DNA of 64,000 nucleotides from Sphingomonas sp. PAMC 26621. Its GTDB lineage: Bacteria > Pseudomonadota > Alphaproteobacteria > Sphingomonadales > Sphingomonadaceae. Numbering within the stretch: position 1 is the first letter of the stretch; the number at the start of each line of letters is the position of its first letter. The position numbers were made by a program, and so were the translations under genes. Below the pieces are notes generated by a model, which was not told the DNA's origin, searched no databases, and worked only from the letters and a program-made list of their open reading frames with translations. This document shows, piece by piece, positions 9,717-19,412 of this stretch. The DNA is taken from positions 34,613-98,612 of the forward strand of contig NZ_AIDW01000024.1 in NCBI RefSeq assembly GCF_000251145.1. Direction: 5' to 3'.

Positions 9717-12700
9717 GTGACTTGCTCAACGCGCTTTTCGCGTGCCGTCGTCGTGCGCGCGCTGCTCTTGCTCGGAACGTCGCTTCCGGTCGCCACCCTT
9801 TCGGCTGCGCCCGCGTCGGCGCAGGACTATACCAATATCGCCGCTTCGGGTCGCGTGACATCGGACGCAGGCGCGCCGATCGCCAACGCCGAGGTTAGCA
9901 TCACCGCGTCGGATCGCGGGATCAGCCGCTCGGCCACCACCAACGAATCGGGTGCCTATACGATCGCGCAGCTCGCGCCGGGCAATTACGACTTCACCGT
10001 CACCGCGCCCGGCTTCGCACCCTATACCGAGAAGGCGGTCGCGCTGACGCGCGGCACCGGCGGCGCGAACAGCTTCAAGCTTGCCCCCGCCGTCGCGGCA
10101 TCGGCTGAAGCCAGCAACGATATCGTCGTCACCGGCCGCCGTCAGCGCGTTGCCGATTTCCAGGACACGACGACCGGCGCGGTGATCGACATCGCCTCGC
10201 TCCAGACCCGCGTCCCCGTCGGCCGCACGCTGCGCGACGTGATGCTGCTGACCCCGGGCACCGTCCAGGGCGCGTCCGGCGCGAACGGCGGCTTTGCCAA
10301 CCAAGTGTCCGTCTCGGGCGCGTCCTTTACCGAGAACGCCTTCTACATCAACGGCCTCAACGTTACCGATTTCGTCTCCGGCCAGCAGCCGACCGAAGTC
10401 CCGTTCGATTTCTACCAGACCGTCGAGGTTAAGACCGGCGGCGCCCCCGCCGAATTCGGCCGCGCGACCGGCGGCTATGTCGTCGCCACCACCAAGTCGG
10501 GCTCGAACACCTATACGCGAGCGTCACCGGCACATGGGAACCGGGCGACCTGCGCGGATCCTCGCCATCGACCTACAACACCGACTATCGCCACGCGACC
10601 GCGAGCCGGCAGGAACTGGTGTTCCAGGCAAGCGGGCCGATCCTCAAGGATCACCTGTTCTTCTACGGTCTCTACAACCTCCGCGACATCCGCTCGAAGA
10701 CGCCTGCGTCCAACCAGGACAATGCCACCGGGGTCACCAACACCAGCCCGTTCTGGGGCGGCAAGCTCGACGGCTACATCACCGGCGCGCATCATTTCGA
10801 ATTCACCTATTTCGACACGACCAACGACACGCACACGCGCAGCTATGATTACAACCGCACCACCAACACGTACGGCGCGCAGACCGGCGGCACCGATGCG
10901 CGCGCAGGCGGGGTCAATTACGTCGGGCGCTATACCGGCACGCTGACCAAGTGGCTGACCGTATCGGGCGCGTACGGCGTCAACAAATTGCGCTCGGGCA
11001 ACATCCCGCTCGACATCTCCAACCCGCGCGTGCTCGATTATCGCACCAACGACGCGGGGATCGATGTCGGCCTCAACAAGGTGACCGACGCGTACAGCCG
11101 CACCGACAACGAGCGTGAATTCTACCGCTTCGATGCGGACGTCCAGGTCCAGTTGCTCGGGTCGCATCATATCCGGGTCGGCTACGATCATGAGGACGAC
11201 ACTCAGACCCAGACCTACGAAACGATCGGCGGCGGCTTCTACAAGATCTTCCGCGCGAATGCGGCCTCGGCGGCGCGGTTGGGGATTCCGCTCGGGACCG
11301 ATTATTACACGACCCGCGTCTATTCGCAGGATGGCGTGGGGACGGTCCGCAACCAGGCGCTGTACCTGCAGGACGAATGGTCGCTGCTGCGCGACCGGCT
11401 CAAGCTGCAGCTCGGCGTCCGCGACGACCGGTTCAGCAATCAGGGCGTCAACGGCGAATCCTTCTACACGTCCGGTGACCAATGGGCACCGCGGCTGGGC
11501 GCATCCTATGACGTGTTCGGGGACAGCAAGACCAAGGTCTACGGCTATTTCGGCAAATATTACCTGCCGCTCGCAGGCGACATCAACCTCAACGTCGCGG
11601 GCCAGCTCGTCACCTACACGCGCTACAATCTGTTCAACGGCGTGAGCGGCACGGGCAGCGTGCCGACTGCGGGCGCGGCGATCCTCGGCGGGACCAACTT
11701 CATGGCCTGCCCCGACACCAAGACCGTCAATTGCGAAGTTGCCGCCGATGGCACGCCGTCCAATCCGGCGGGCGCGATCGCGAACAATCTCTCGGCGCAG
11801 TCGGACCAGGAGTTCATCTTCGGGGGCAGCCAGCAAGTCAGCGACCATATCCGCGTCGGCGCCTATTTCACGCACCGCGAGCTGACCAACGTGATCGACG
11901 ACGTCTCGGTCGATGCGGGCGAGCGCGTCTATTGCGCGGCCAAGGGCTTTACCGCGGCGGCGTGCCTCAAGGCGTATCCGGGCGGGCGGCATTTCGTCAT
12001 CGCCAATCCGGGCAAGGACGTCACCGTCCAGATCAACGCGCTGCCCGATGGCACCACCCCGGTCGCGACGCTCAAGGCGGGCGACCTGCTCTACCCCAAC
12101 CCGAGCCGCAACTATAACGCGGTCACGCTCACCTTCGACCGCAGCTTCGACAGCGTGTGGAGCCTGTCGGCCAATTACACCTGGGCGATGAACAAGGGGA
12201 ATTACGAGGGCGGCGTCCGTTCGGAGAACGGCCAGCTTTCGCTCAACCGCACGTCGGACTTCGATTCTCCCGGCTTCGTCAACGGCGCCTATGGCGACCT
12301 GCCAAGCGACCGGCGGCACACGTTCAAGGCCTATGGCAGCTATCGTCCGTTCGATTTCCTCGATCTCGGCAGCAATCTGCTGGTCCAGTCGCCGCAGCAT
12401 TTCAGCTGCATCGGGACGGTTCCTGCCAGTGTCGACGCCTATGCCAACAGCTATCACGGCTACAGCTATTATTGTAACGACCAGCTGATCCCGCGCGGCA
12501 CCGCGTTCACTGGCGACTGGCGTACGCAAGTCGACGTCAGTGCCGTCGTCCATCTGCCGTTGCCAAAGCAGTTCGACGCTTCGATCCGGCTCGACGTGTT
12601 CAACGTCCTGAACAGCAAAGCCGTCACTTCGTTCAACGAATCCGGACAGTTGAGCGACGATTCCCCCAACTCCAACTACCAGAAGCCGGTCGCCTATCAG

Positions 12701-12742
12701 TCACCGCGCTACGCCCGGCTGCAGTTCCGCCTCGGGTTCTGA
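9717..12742 (+). pseudogene. TonB-dependent receptor with N-terminal carboxypeptidase-like domain (Oar-like), single-base frameshift
   Basis: Outer-membrane active transporter. GTG 9717 follows an AGGGGG ribosome-binding site. A signal peptide ends near SAAPASAQ; a carboxypeptidase-regulatory-like beta-sandwich follows (ASGRVTSDAGAPIANAEVSI), then the plug (TPGTVQGASGANGG, TGGYVVATTKSGSNTY) and a long barrel ending YARLQFRLGF with the C-terminal aromatic residue. At about 10514 one base appears to be missing: the frame of 9717 fails after SGSNTY while the next frame continues ASVTGTWEPGDLRG without a gap to 12742. Restored length is about 1008 aa, normal for Oar-type receptors. Ligand unknown. 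The 288 bases upstream (9429-9716) hold its promoter region, with an AT-rich patch near 9600-9640 but no site I can name. Confidence 0.87.
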
Positions 12743-12750
12743 CGTCGCGT

Positions 12751-12778
12751 GACGGGGGCGGCACGCGCCGCCCCCGTC
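12751..12778 (+). terminator. Strong hairpin after the TonB receptor gene
   Basis: A perfect 12-bp stem, GACGGGGGCGGC (12751-12762) with GCCGCCCCCGTC (12767-12778), around an ACGC loop, begins 9 bases after the receptor stop codon. There is no T-run, so it may act as an mRNA 3' stabiliser or a weak intrinsic terminator. It separates the receptor from the DeoR-type regulator. Confidence 0.65.
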
Positions 12779-12891
12779 CTGGGACGGGACAGCATTGTTG
12801 ACAGGATGCTGCGCTGCACTGAAACACGTGAAACAGGGTTCACCAGGGGGAGGGCACCATCCAAAAGCGATCAGTACGCCAGCGCGAGATC

Positions 12892-13614
12892 GTGTCGCGG
12901 CTGCGCAGTGGCCGGACATTGTCGGTGCTTGGCCTCGCCGCCGAACTCGACGTCTCGGACGAGACGATCCGGCGCGAATTGCGCGCGCTCGAGGAGCAAG
13001 GCGTCGTCATTCGCGAACATGGCGGCGCGCGGCTTGCCGCGCTCGCGTTCGAGGGTCCGCTCAACCAGCGGATGGAGGAAAATGCGGATGCCAAACTGCG
13101 GATCGCGCGCGCAGCGGCCGACCGCATTTCCGATGGCGCGATCGTGTTCATCGACTCGGGCACGACGAGCTGTTTCATCGCACGGCAACTGGTCGAACGG
13201 CGCGGGCTGACGGTCATCACCAATTCGCTCCAGGTCGCGGGCGATCTCGGCGCGATCAACGGCAACCGGCTGTTCCTCGCGGGCGGGCAGATGGATTATG
13301 ACTATCGCGCCTTTTCGGATCATCAGGCGCAGGCGTTCGTGCGTGGCTTCACGCCGCATCTCGCGATCCTGTCGGTCGGCGGGATCAGCCTCGATCGTGG
13401 CTTGATGGATTTCCACCCCGGTGAAGCGGAGATGAGCCGGATCGCCTACGCCACCGCCAAGCAGGTAATGCTCGGGGTCGATTCCTCCAAGTTCGGGCGC
13501 TACGCCTTGTTGCAGACCGCGCAATGCGCCGACGTCGACATCCTCGTCACCGACAAGCCGCTCGAGGAACCGTTCGCGCGCGCCTTCGCTCACGCCGAGG
13601 TGATGGTCGCCTGA
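12892..13614 (+). CDS. DeoR/GlpR-family transcriptional repressor
   Basis: Sugar-phosphate-responsive regulator. An N-terminal winged helix (SVLGLAAELDVSDETIRREL) is followed by a DeoR C-terminal sensor domain (IVFIDSGTTSCFIARQL, VITNSLQVAGDL, LAILSVGGISLDRGLMDF, MLGVDSSKFGRYAL), as in the GlpR and AgaR families. With GTG 12892 the protein is 240 aa and lacks part of the first DNA-binding helix. In the same frame, homology extends upstream as QKRSVRQREIVSRL to an ATC codon at 12859 that sits just after a strong GGGGGAGG ribosome-binding site, so true initiation may be there. Its 3' end overlaps the convergent transporter gene by 25 bases. It probably controls the receptor, transporter and phospholipase around it. 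Confidence 0.88.
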   Translation: MSRLRSGRTLSVLGLAAELDVSDETIRRELRALEEQGVVIREHGGARLAALAFEGPLNQRMEENADAKLRIARAAADRISDGAIVFIDSGTTSCFIARQLVERRGLTVITNSLQVAGDLGAINGNRLFLAGGQMDYDYRAFSDHQAQAFVRGFTPHLAILSVGGISLDRGLMDFHPGEAEMSRIAYATAKQVMLGVDSSKFGRYALLQTAQCADVDILVTDKPLEEPFARAFAHAEVMVA

Positions 13615-14948
13615 CGCGCCGCGTCGCGCTGGCGCAGCAGGATCGCGACCAGCGCCAGCGCGACGCTCATCCCCGCCATCCCCGCCTGCAGCAGCCAGAA
13701 GCTTGAATCGCTGATCCTCCCGTAAGCGCTCCCGCTGATCCCGACCCACAGGCTCGCGAAAAAGCCGTGGAGATAAAAGACTCCCATCCAGAAGCCGATG
13801 AAACGCGGGGGTGCGTGGGCGGCGATCAGGCTGAGCCCGCTCGGCCACACCAGCACGACCGCCAGATCGACCAGCAGCAGATACAGCAGCGCCCAGCCGA
13901 TCGACAGCAGCTCCGCCCCGGCATAGCGGCTCGCGAGCGCGAGCACGCCATAACCTGCGGCGCAGGCGAGCCCTCCCGCCAGGATCATGTCCTGCGCCGC
14001 CGGCGTGCCCCCACGCCGCGCCGCCCGGCCCAGCGCCCCCTGCACCCCGACGATCAGCAGCAGCGTGAACACGCCGTCCAGCGATACGAACCAGGCGACC
14101 GGCATCGTCCAGCCGGCGACGTGCAGGTCGATCCGCGTACGCGCCCAGACCAGGAAAATGTCGCCGAGCTGTTCATACGCCGCCCAGCAGCAGTAGACGC
14201 TGAGGATCGCTGCGACGAGGACCGGGATCCCGCGGAGCCCGGTGCCCCCGCCGTGTCGCGCGCGTGTTGCCCGATCCGGCGCGGCGACGTCCGCGGTCCG
14301 CCCCGCGGTGGCGGCATAGCCCAACGTCCCGATCGCAATCGCCGCCGCCGCCGCGCCGATCGCATAGGGCCAGCCAAGCCCCGTCGCGACCCCGCCGCAC
14401 ACCAGCGGCCCGCAGATGACGCCCGCATTGAGGAAGCCGAGATACACCGCATAGCCGCGTTGCCGCTCGGCTTCGTCGTGGAACAATCGCCCGACCTGCG
14501 CGGAGAGATTGCCCTTGAGCGTCCCCGTCGCGACCATGAACAGCGCGAGCCCGGGCAGGAAGGTCGCGACCCCGATCATCAGCGCCAGCCCCGCTAGCAT
14601 CGTCGCGGCGGCGGAATAAATGACGAGCCGGCGGCTGGCGAACAGGTCGCCGATCAGGCCCCCGAGCGGGACCGCGAGATACAGCAAGGCGCCGGCATAG
14701 CCATAGACCTGCGACGCCAGCCCGACGCTCGACAGCGGCCCGAACCAGCGTTCGAACATCCCGCGCAGGGTCGGTGCGCCGAGCGCCGGGGCCAGATCGT
14801 GCGCGAAGATCTGGTCCGCCAGGATGAGGACGAGCAGCGACTTGACCCCCGCCATCGCGAAGCGTTCCCAGAACTCCAGCATCGCCAGCGCCAGGAAGCG
14901 GCGGTCGCGGATCGGATGTCCCGTGTCGAGCGAACCGCCCCGCGCCAT
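13590..14948 (-). CDS. POT/PTR family peptide MFS transporter
   Basis: Proton-coupled oligopeptide transporter of the inner membrane, 452 aa with about 12-14 hydrophobic segments. The first helix carries the family signature ExxER (LEFWERFAMAGVKSLL), the proton-coupling motif of POT proteins. GLIGDLFASRRLVIYSAA is the MFS loop 2-3 motif and FMVATGTLKGNLSAQVG is the POT helix 4-5 region. The start is set at ATG 14948 because GGAGGA lies 6 bases upstream; an earlier ATG at 14990 has no such site. The gene lies between the DeoR regulator and phospholipase C, both candidates for co-regulation. Substrate is probably di- or tripeptides. Confidence 0.9.
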   Translation of the reverse strand: MARGGSLDTGHPIRDRRFLALAMLEFWERFAMAGVKSLLVLILADQIFAHDLAPALGAPTLRGMFERWFGPLSSVGLASQVYGYAGALLYLAVPLGGLIGDLFASRRLVIYSAAATMLAGLALMIGVATFLPGLALFMVATGTLKGNLSAQVGRLFHDEAERQRGYAVYLGFLNAGVICGPLVCGGVATGLGWPYAIGAAAAAIAIGTLGYAATAGRTADVAAPDRATRARHGGGTGLRGIPVLVAAILSVYCCWAAYEQLGDIFLVWARTRIDLHVAGWTMPVAWFVSLDGVFTLLLIVGVQGALGRAARRGGTPAAQDMILAGGLACAAGYGVLALASRYAGAELLSIGWALLYLLLVDLAVVLVWPSGLSLIAAHAPPRFIGFWMGVFYLHGFFASLWVGISGSAYGRISDSSFWLLQAGMAGMSVALALVAILLRQRDAARQATITSA

Positions 14949-15024
14949 GCTGCTCCTCCGGTCGCCGTAGCGGCGCGCTATGCACCCCAAGCACCAGGAT
15001 TATGACAGTGGCGTGATCCGTCAG

Positions 15025-17097
15025 TCAGGCGACGTGCGGAAAGCGGGGCGCGGGTTCGCTGATATCTGGCGCGCCGGTCTCGACATGACCCGCCAGCCGC
15101 TGCCGCGCGCCGTGGTCCGAGGTGACGAGCAGGTCGTACCAGTGATGCGGCCGTGCGACCGGGAACGGCAGCGCGCCCGTGCCGTTCGGGGCGATCGTCA
15201 GATGCTGGACCGTGCCGGTATGCGCGCAGCGGCAGGTAACGACCTGCGCGAGCGGCGAGCGGTTACGCACGGTCAGCCGCGCGGGAACGCCCTTTGCCGC
15301 CGGCGCGAGCGCCGTCTCGATCCGGCCGGCGCTGGATCCGCCGCGATATTCGCGGAAGAAGCCGTTGGCGCTGCGCACCACCAGCGCGAACCCGTCGTCG
15401 CGCGCGATCGGCCAATTCTCCTCGAGCGTCGAGTGTGCGGCAACGGTGAAATAGCGCCAGCCGGGAAAGCGACGTTCGTCCTGCACGCCGAACACGACCC
15501 CGTCCGCGCCGCCATTGGCAAAACGCAGCGTCAGCCCGGTTTCGCTCCAGCGCGGCTCGACCGTGAAGCGATAGGGCAATGCGCGGGCCGGGCGCGTTCC
15601 CGGCTCCTGCGCAGGCACGCCGGTCGCCGTCGCGATCTTCGGCGGCGGCGCGGTGCGGCACACTTGCTGCGTCTCGCGGACGTAATCGGCGACCGAGGGC
15701 AGGTCCGCCGTCCAGCTTACGTCCGCGCGCGCCGTGGGCGTCACGTCGAAGTCGAAGATCGAGGTCAGGTCGCCGCACACCGCCCGCCGCCACGGCGAGA
15801 TATTCGTTTCCGCCACGCCGAACCGCTTCTCGAGGAAGCGGAGCACCGACGTATGGTCGAACAGTTGCGAATTGACCCAGCCGCCGCGCGTCCACGGCGA
15901 GATCACCGTCATCGGCACGCGCGGACCGAGCCCGACCGGTTCGCCCTGATAGGTCTCGCTGCGCACGTCGACGTTGCTTGCCCCGTAGCGACTGTCGATC
16001 GCGGGCATCGGCGCGGGGATGTGATCGAAGAAGCCGTCATTCTCGTCGTAATTCACGATCAGCACGGTCTTCGCCCACACCGCCGGGTTGGCGGCGAGCG
16101 CGGCGACGATGCTGCTGACGAGCACTTCGCCATACGGGACCGGCGCGTCGGGATGCTCGCTCATCTCCATCATCGGGACGATCCACGACACCGCCGGCAG
16201 GCGATCCGCCGCGACATCCGCGGTGAAGGCGGCGATCAGATGCTCCGCGCGGGTCTTCTCGGGGTCGGCGGGGGGCTTGCCGTCGATCCAGTCGACCATC
16301 GCGCGCCCGCGCCGATAGCGCGACGAGGTGCGGTCGAGATTGCGGAACTCCGTGAAATAGCCGAGCGGATTGTCCGAATAATTGGCATATTCCTGGTACA
16401 CCCGCCACGACACCCCCGCCTCCTCCAGCCGCCCGGCATAGGTGCGCCACGGCAGCCCGGTGAACCTGGGGTCGTCGCGCGCCATATCCGCGCAGGGATT
16501 GTCGTCCGCGCCGCCGTTGGTGACGCAATAGACGCCCGCCTGCCCCACGCTCAGCCCGCTGGTGCCGGTGAAATGGTACAGCCGGTTGGGCCCGGTCGGC
16601 CCCTGCAGCGAGCAATGATAGCCGTCGCAGATCGTGAAGGCGTCGGCGAGCGCGTGATAATATGGGATGTCCGCGCGCGTCAGATGCGCCATCGTCAGCG
16701 CGCCCTTCTGTTCCGCCCACACGTCCCAGTTGCGCCAGCGGTTCTGGCTGTCCTTCCAGCTATGATCGAGCCCGGTGAAGCAGCGCGCGTTGGTCGCGGT
16801 ATAATCGAGCCGGAACGGCCAGGCGGTTTGCCCGCCATCGCGGTCGGCGCGGCGCTGCGCCCATACCGGCTTGCCGCTCGGCAACGTCACCGGGCGCGGA
16901 TCGCCGAAGCCGCGCACCCCGCGAAGTGTGCCGAAGTAATGATCGAACGAGCGGTTCTCCTGCATCAGGATCACGACATGCTCGACGTCCGCGATCGAGC
17001 CTTGCGGCGCACGCAGGTCGCGCGCGGCGGCGGGAAGGCTTGCCACCCCCGCGAGACTGGACGCACCGTTGAGGAAGCTGCGCCGGTCGATCAACAT
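15025..17097 (-). CDS. Phosphocholine-specific phospholipase C, Tat-exported
   Basis: Secreted phosphoesterase of the PlcC/PlcN/PlcH family (phosphoesterase superfamily), 690 aa, the full family length. The N-terminus MLIDRRSFLNGASSLAGV is a twin-arginine signal. The catalytic region shows HVVILMQENRSFDHYFGTL (metal and nucleophile region), ADAFTICDGYHCSLQGPTGP, WIVPMMEMSEHPDAPVPYGE and VLIVNYDENDGFFDHIP, all diagnostic of the family. Two C-terminal beta domains follow (about 480-690). It cleaves phosphatidylcholine or sphingomyelin to phosphocholine and is often a phosphate-scavenging enzyme. The upstream gap to 17320 has a weak Pho-box-like sequence that I do not trust. Confidence 0.95.
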   Translation of the reverse strand: MLIDRRSFLNGASSLAGVASLPAAARDLRAPQGSIADVEHVVILMQENRSFDHYFGTLRGVRGFGDPRPVTLPSGKPVWAQRRADRDGGQTAWPFRLDYTATNARCFTGLDHSWKDSQNRWRNWDVWAEQKGALTMAHLTRADIPYYHALADAFTICDGYHCSLQGPTGPNRLYHFTGTSGLSVGQAGVYCVTNGGADDNPCADMARDDPRFTGLPWRTYAGRLEEAGVSWRVYQEYANYSDNPLGYFTEFRNLDRTSSRYRRGRAMVDWIDGKPPADPEKTRAEHLIAAFTADVAADRLPAVSWIVPMMEMSEHPDAPVPYGEVLVSSIVAALAANPAVWAKTVLIVNYDENDGFFDHIPAPMPAIDSRYGASNVDVRSETYQGEPVGLGPRVPMTVISPWTRGGWVNSQLFDHTSVLRFLEKRFGVAETNISPWRRAVCGDLTSIFDFDVTPTARADVSWTADLPSVADYVRETQQVCRTAPPPKIATATGVPAQEPGTRPARALPYRFTVEPRWSETGLTLRFANGGADGVVFGVQDERRFPGWRYFTVAAHSTLEENWPIARDDGFALVVRSANGFFREYRGGSSAGRIETALAPAAKGVPARLTVRNRSPLAQVVTCRCAHTGTVQHLTIAPNGTGALPFPVARPHHWYDLLVTSDHGARQRLAGHVETGAPDISEPAPRFPHVA

Positions 17098-17320
17098 TGC
17101 GGGGCATACTGACGAGGGAAAGGAGGGCTTACGCGCCTTTACTGGCCGACCCCGCTTAGCCGGGGTTTGTGGAGGTCTTGTGACAAATCCGGCATATTGA
17201 GGAAATTATGGCGGTATCGGACAAAATGACAACGGATCAGGGTCGGCCTATCAGACGTCGTATTGGGCTGGCCGCGACGGTCCGTGGGAAACGCCCCACG
17301 CTAGACTGCACCCAAAGCGG

Positions 17321-17818
17321 TCAATGTCCGGCGATGATCCGCTCCGCCTCGCGCGCGAGGCGTCCAAGCGCCATCAGATCGGGCGGCTCATCGCGTGGGA
17401 CCGTATCGACCACGCACAACGCGCCAAGCGCATAACCCGCGCGATTGACCAGTGGAATCCCGGTATAGAAGCGGACGAAGGGATCCTCCGCGACCGACGG
17501 GATTTTGGCATAGCGTTCGTCGCGCAACGCATCGAGGATGACCAGCGGTTCGCCCGGTCGCAGGATCACCCGGCTGCAGATCGAGGCGGAGCGCGGGGTC
17601 TCCCTGGCGTCGATCCCGAGCCGCGCCGCCAGCCACTGCCGCTCGCGATCGATCAACGATACGCTGGCGATCGGGGTCGCGGCGATGGCCGCGGCACGTT
17701 CGACGATCCGTTGCAATTCGCCTTCGCGTTCGCTGGTGGTGTGCCGAATGCTGTCGACCGCAGCCTGGCGGTTCCGCTCGAGCGCCGGGGCCGGCCAGAC
17801 GTCACCCTCGTTTACCAC
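17321..17818 (-). CDS. GAF-domain protein
   Basis: A 165-residue protein consisting of one GAF domain: RIVERAAAIAATPIASVSLIDRERQWLAA, followed by TPRSASICSRVILRPGEPLV and FYTGIPLVNRAGYALGALCVVD, which match the GAF fold of small sensory proteins and the N-terminal domain of many bacterial histidine kinases. No output domain is present, so it may be a free-standing ligand or redox sensor. It starts at GTG 17818 with AAGGAG 8 bases upstream. It lies 170 bases downstream of the response-regulator gene on the same strand, so it may share its transcript. Ligand unknown. Confidence 0.82.
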   Translation of the reverse strand: MVNEGDVWPAPALERNRQAAVDSIRHTTSEREGELQRIVERAAAIAATPIASVSLIDRERQWLAARLGIDARETPRSASICSRVILRPGEPLVILDALRDERYAKIPSVAEDPFVRFYTGIPLVNRAGYALGALCVVDTVPRDEPPDLMALGRLAREAERIIAGH

Positions 17819-17988
17819 TCAACGCACTCCTTGCCTGACTGCCGCCCGAGACGCCTTGCTTGTCGTACAAGAAGACGGTCACCCGCCCTGTCGCTTCGCC
17901 CGTCCCGTCGTATCCCTGCCCTTACTCCCACCGGGCCGTCTTCCGGTCCGCAAGAAACGACGGGTGCCCGCGTCGCGCAACCGCCCCG

Positions 17989-18354
17989 TCAACATACGAT
18001 CGAATCGACCTGCTGGATGAACGCCGCCATTCTTATCGTCTTGGTACAGAAGACATCCGCCCCGGCGGCGCGACACGATTGCTCGTCTTGCCGGCCACTC
18101 AGCACGGTCATCGCCAGAACGGGTATATGCTTCGTTAACGGACTGGCCTTCAACTGACGAATGATCTCGCGGCCGTCGACATAGGGCAGACGGATGTCGG
18201 TGATGATCACGTCGGGCTGCTGCGCGACCGCCTCGACATAAGCGAAACGTTCGTCTGCGATGAGGACAGGACGATGCCCACCGGTTTCGAGCCACGCTGC
18301 GAAAAGCTTGCGATGCAACATGTTGTCTTCGATCAGCATGACTGTCTTGGTCAT
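17989..18354 (-). CDS. Single-domain response regulator (DivK/CheY-like receiver)
   Basis: A 121-residue receiver with no output domain. The acidic pocket Glu9/Asp10 (LIEDN), the phospho-acceptor Asp53 (VIITDIRLP), Thr83 (AMT) and Lys105 (CTKTI) are all in place. The usual Pro after the lysine is replaced by Thr. Sequence layout is closest to DivK-type receivers of alphaproteobacteria. ATG 18354 is preferred; an upstream in-frame ATG at 18375 is possible. No histidine kinase is adjacent; a GAF protein follows on the same strand. It probably relays a phosphoryl signal by protein-protein contact. Confidence 0.87.
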   Translation of the reverse strand: MTKTVMLIEDNMLHRKLFAAWLETGGHRPVLIADERFAYVEAVAQQPDVIITDIRLPYVDGREIIRQLKASPLTKHIPVLAMTVLSGRQDEQSCRAAGADVFCTKTIRMAAFIQQVDSIVC

Positions 18355-18501
18355 CGTCGCCTTTCGGTCCGGCATGGTTAAGGCTGCGATAGGGATAGAA
18401 TGACGACTTGTGCAAGCCTTTGCCGTTACGGCCTGATCTGGATCAGCCTGTCGCAACGTCGGTCGCGTCGGACCGTGACCGCCAACGCCGCCGCGTCGGG
18501 A

Positions 18502-18516
18502 TATGGTCGTACCATA
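18502..18516. promoter_or_regulatory. Candidate GntR/FadR-family operator
   Basis: The 15-base sequence TATGGT-CGT-ACCATA has perfect 6-bp half-sites around a 3-bp centre and fits the TNGTNNNACNA pattern known for the FadR subfamily of GntR regulators. It lies about 90 bases before the FadR-type regulator gene at 18606, so autoregulation is the simplest reading. No second copy was noticed near 21.2 kb. Confidence 0.55.
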
Positions 18517-18605
18517 CCGTCCCCCTCCGGCTTCATGGCGGTTTGAACGGTGCGAGTTCCCGTTTCCGTTGCGCTGCGGGGCTGCTAGGGTTGCCGCCTG
18601 TGAAG

Positions 18606-19400
18606 ATGGACACGCCCCCCGCCGCGGCCCCAGCCATGGCCCAAACCACGGCCCCCGTCGCTGATGCGCCCGCCGATCCCGTGGCACCGATCCGCGCGCC
18701 GCGGGGCAAGGGCCGGCGGTTGCGGGGGGCGATCGCGCACAAGCTTGGCGTGGCGATCCTGTCCGGCGAGTTCGCACCGGGCGAGACGCTGTCGAGCGAA
18801 GTCGTGTTCGCGGAATCGCTCGACGTCTCGCGCAGCGCCTATCGCGAGGGGATCCAGGTGCTGACCGCCAAGGGCCTGGTCGAAAGCCGCCCGAAGACCG
18901 GCACCCGCGTACTCCCGCGCGACCGGTGGAACCTTCTCGATCCCGACGTCCTCGCCTGGGCCTTCGCGGGCGAACCCGATCCGCAACTGGTGCGCAGCCT
19001 GTTCGAATTGCGGCTGATCATCGAACCCGCCGCCGCCGGTATCGCTGCCACCTCGCGCGATCGCGCCGATCTCAAGCAGATGAAGGACGCGCTCGCCGCG
19101 ATGCGCCGCCATTCGCTCGCGACCGAGCCAGGCCGCACCGCCGACCGCCAGTTCCACGATGCGATCCTCCGCGCGACGCGCAACGACGCGCTGGTCGTGC
19201 TGAGCGCGTCGATCGGCGCTGCGGTAAGCTGGACGACGCAGTTCAAGCAGCGGTCGCGCGCGCTGCCGCGCAACCCGATCCCCGATCATGTCCTGGTCTA
19301 TGAAGCGATCGCCGCCGCCGATGCGACGGCGGCCAGCGCGGCGATGCGGCGGCTGGTCGAGCTCGCGCTTGAGGATACGCAGAGCGCGATGGCGGGCTAG
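18606..19400 (+). CDS. FadR-type GntR transcriptional regulator (FCD domain)
   Basis: A 264-residue regulator. The winged helix covers about residues 35-105 (IAHKLGVAILSGEFAPGETL, SRSAYREGIQVLTAKGLVES), and the C-terminal all-helical FCD domain has the metal/effector pattern around LFELRLIIEPAAAGIAA, RQFHDAILRATRND and DHVLVYEAIAAADATAA. Such proteins usually sense organic or sugar acids. ATG 18606 is used; earlier in-frame starts add a low-complexity tail. A matching dyad operator lies upstream. It stands at the edge of the halogenase/GH3 locus and points toward the minus-strand cupin and SapC genes, so it may govern the whole carbohydrate locus; this is inference. Confidence 0.88.
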   Translation: MDTPPAAAPAMAQTTAPVADAPADPVAPIRAPRGKGRRLRGAIAHKLGVAILSGEFAPGETLSSEVVFAESLDVSRSAYREGIQVLTAKGLVESRPKTGTRVLPRDRWNLLDPDVLAWAFAGEPDPQLVRSLFELRLIIEPAAAGIAATSRDRADLKQMKDALAAMRRHSLATEPGRTADRQFHDAILRATRNDALVVLSASIGAAVSWTTQFKQRSRALPRNPIPDHVLVYEAIAAADATAASAAMRRLVELALEDTQSAMAG

Positions 19401-19412
19401 CGTCCGCCGCCG

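Noticed and set aside
17149..17167. Short GC hairpin in the gap before the phospholipase C gene
   Set aside because: Only about five pairs and orientation does not fit a terminator for either neighbour convincingly.
17168..17185. Possible Pho box before the phospholipase C gene (TTGTCAC-N4-CCTCCAC on the minus strand)
   Set aside because: Only the first half matches well; the second half is too weak to claim.
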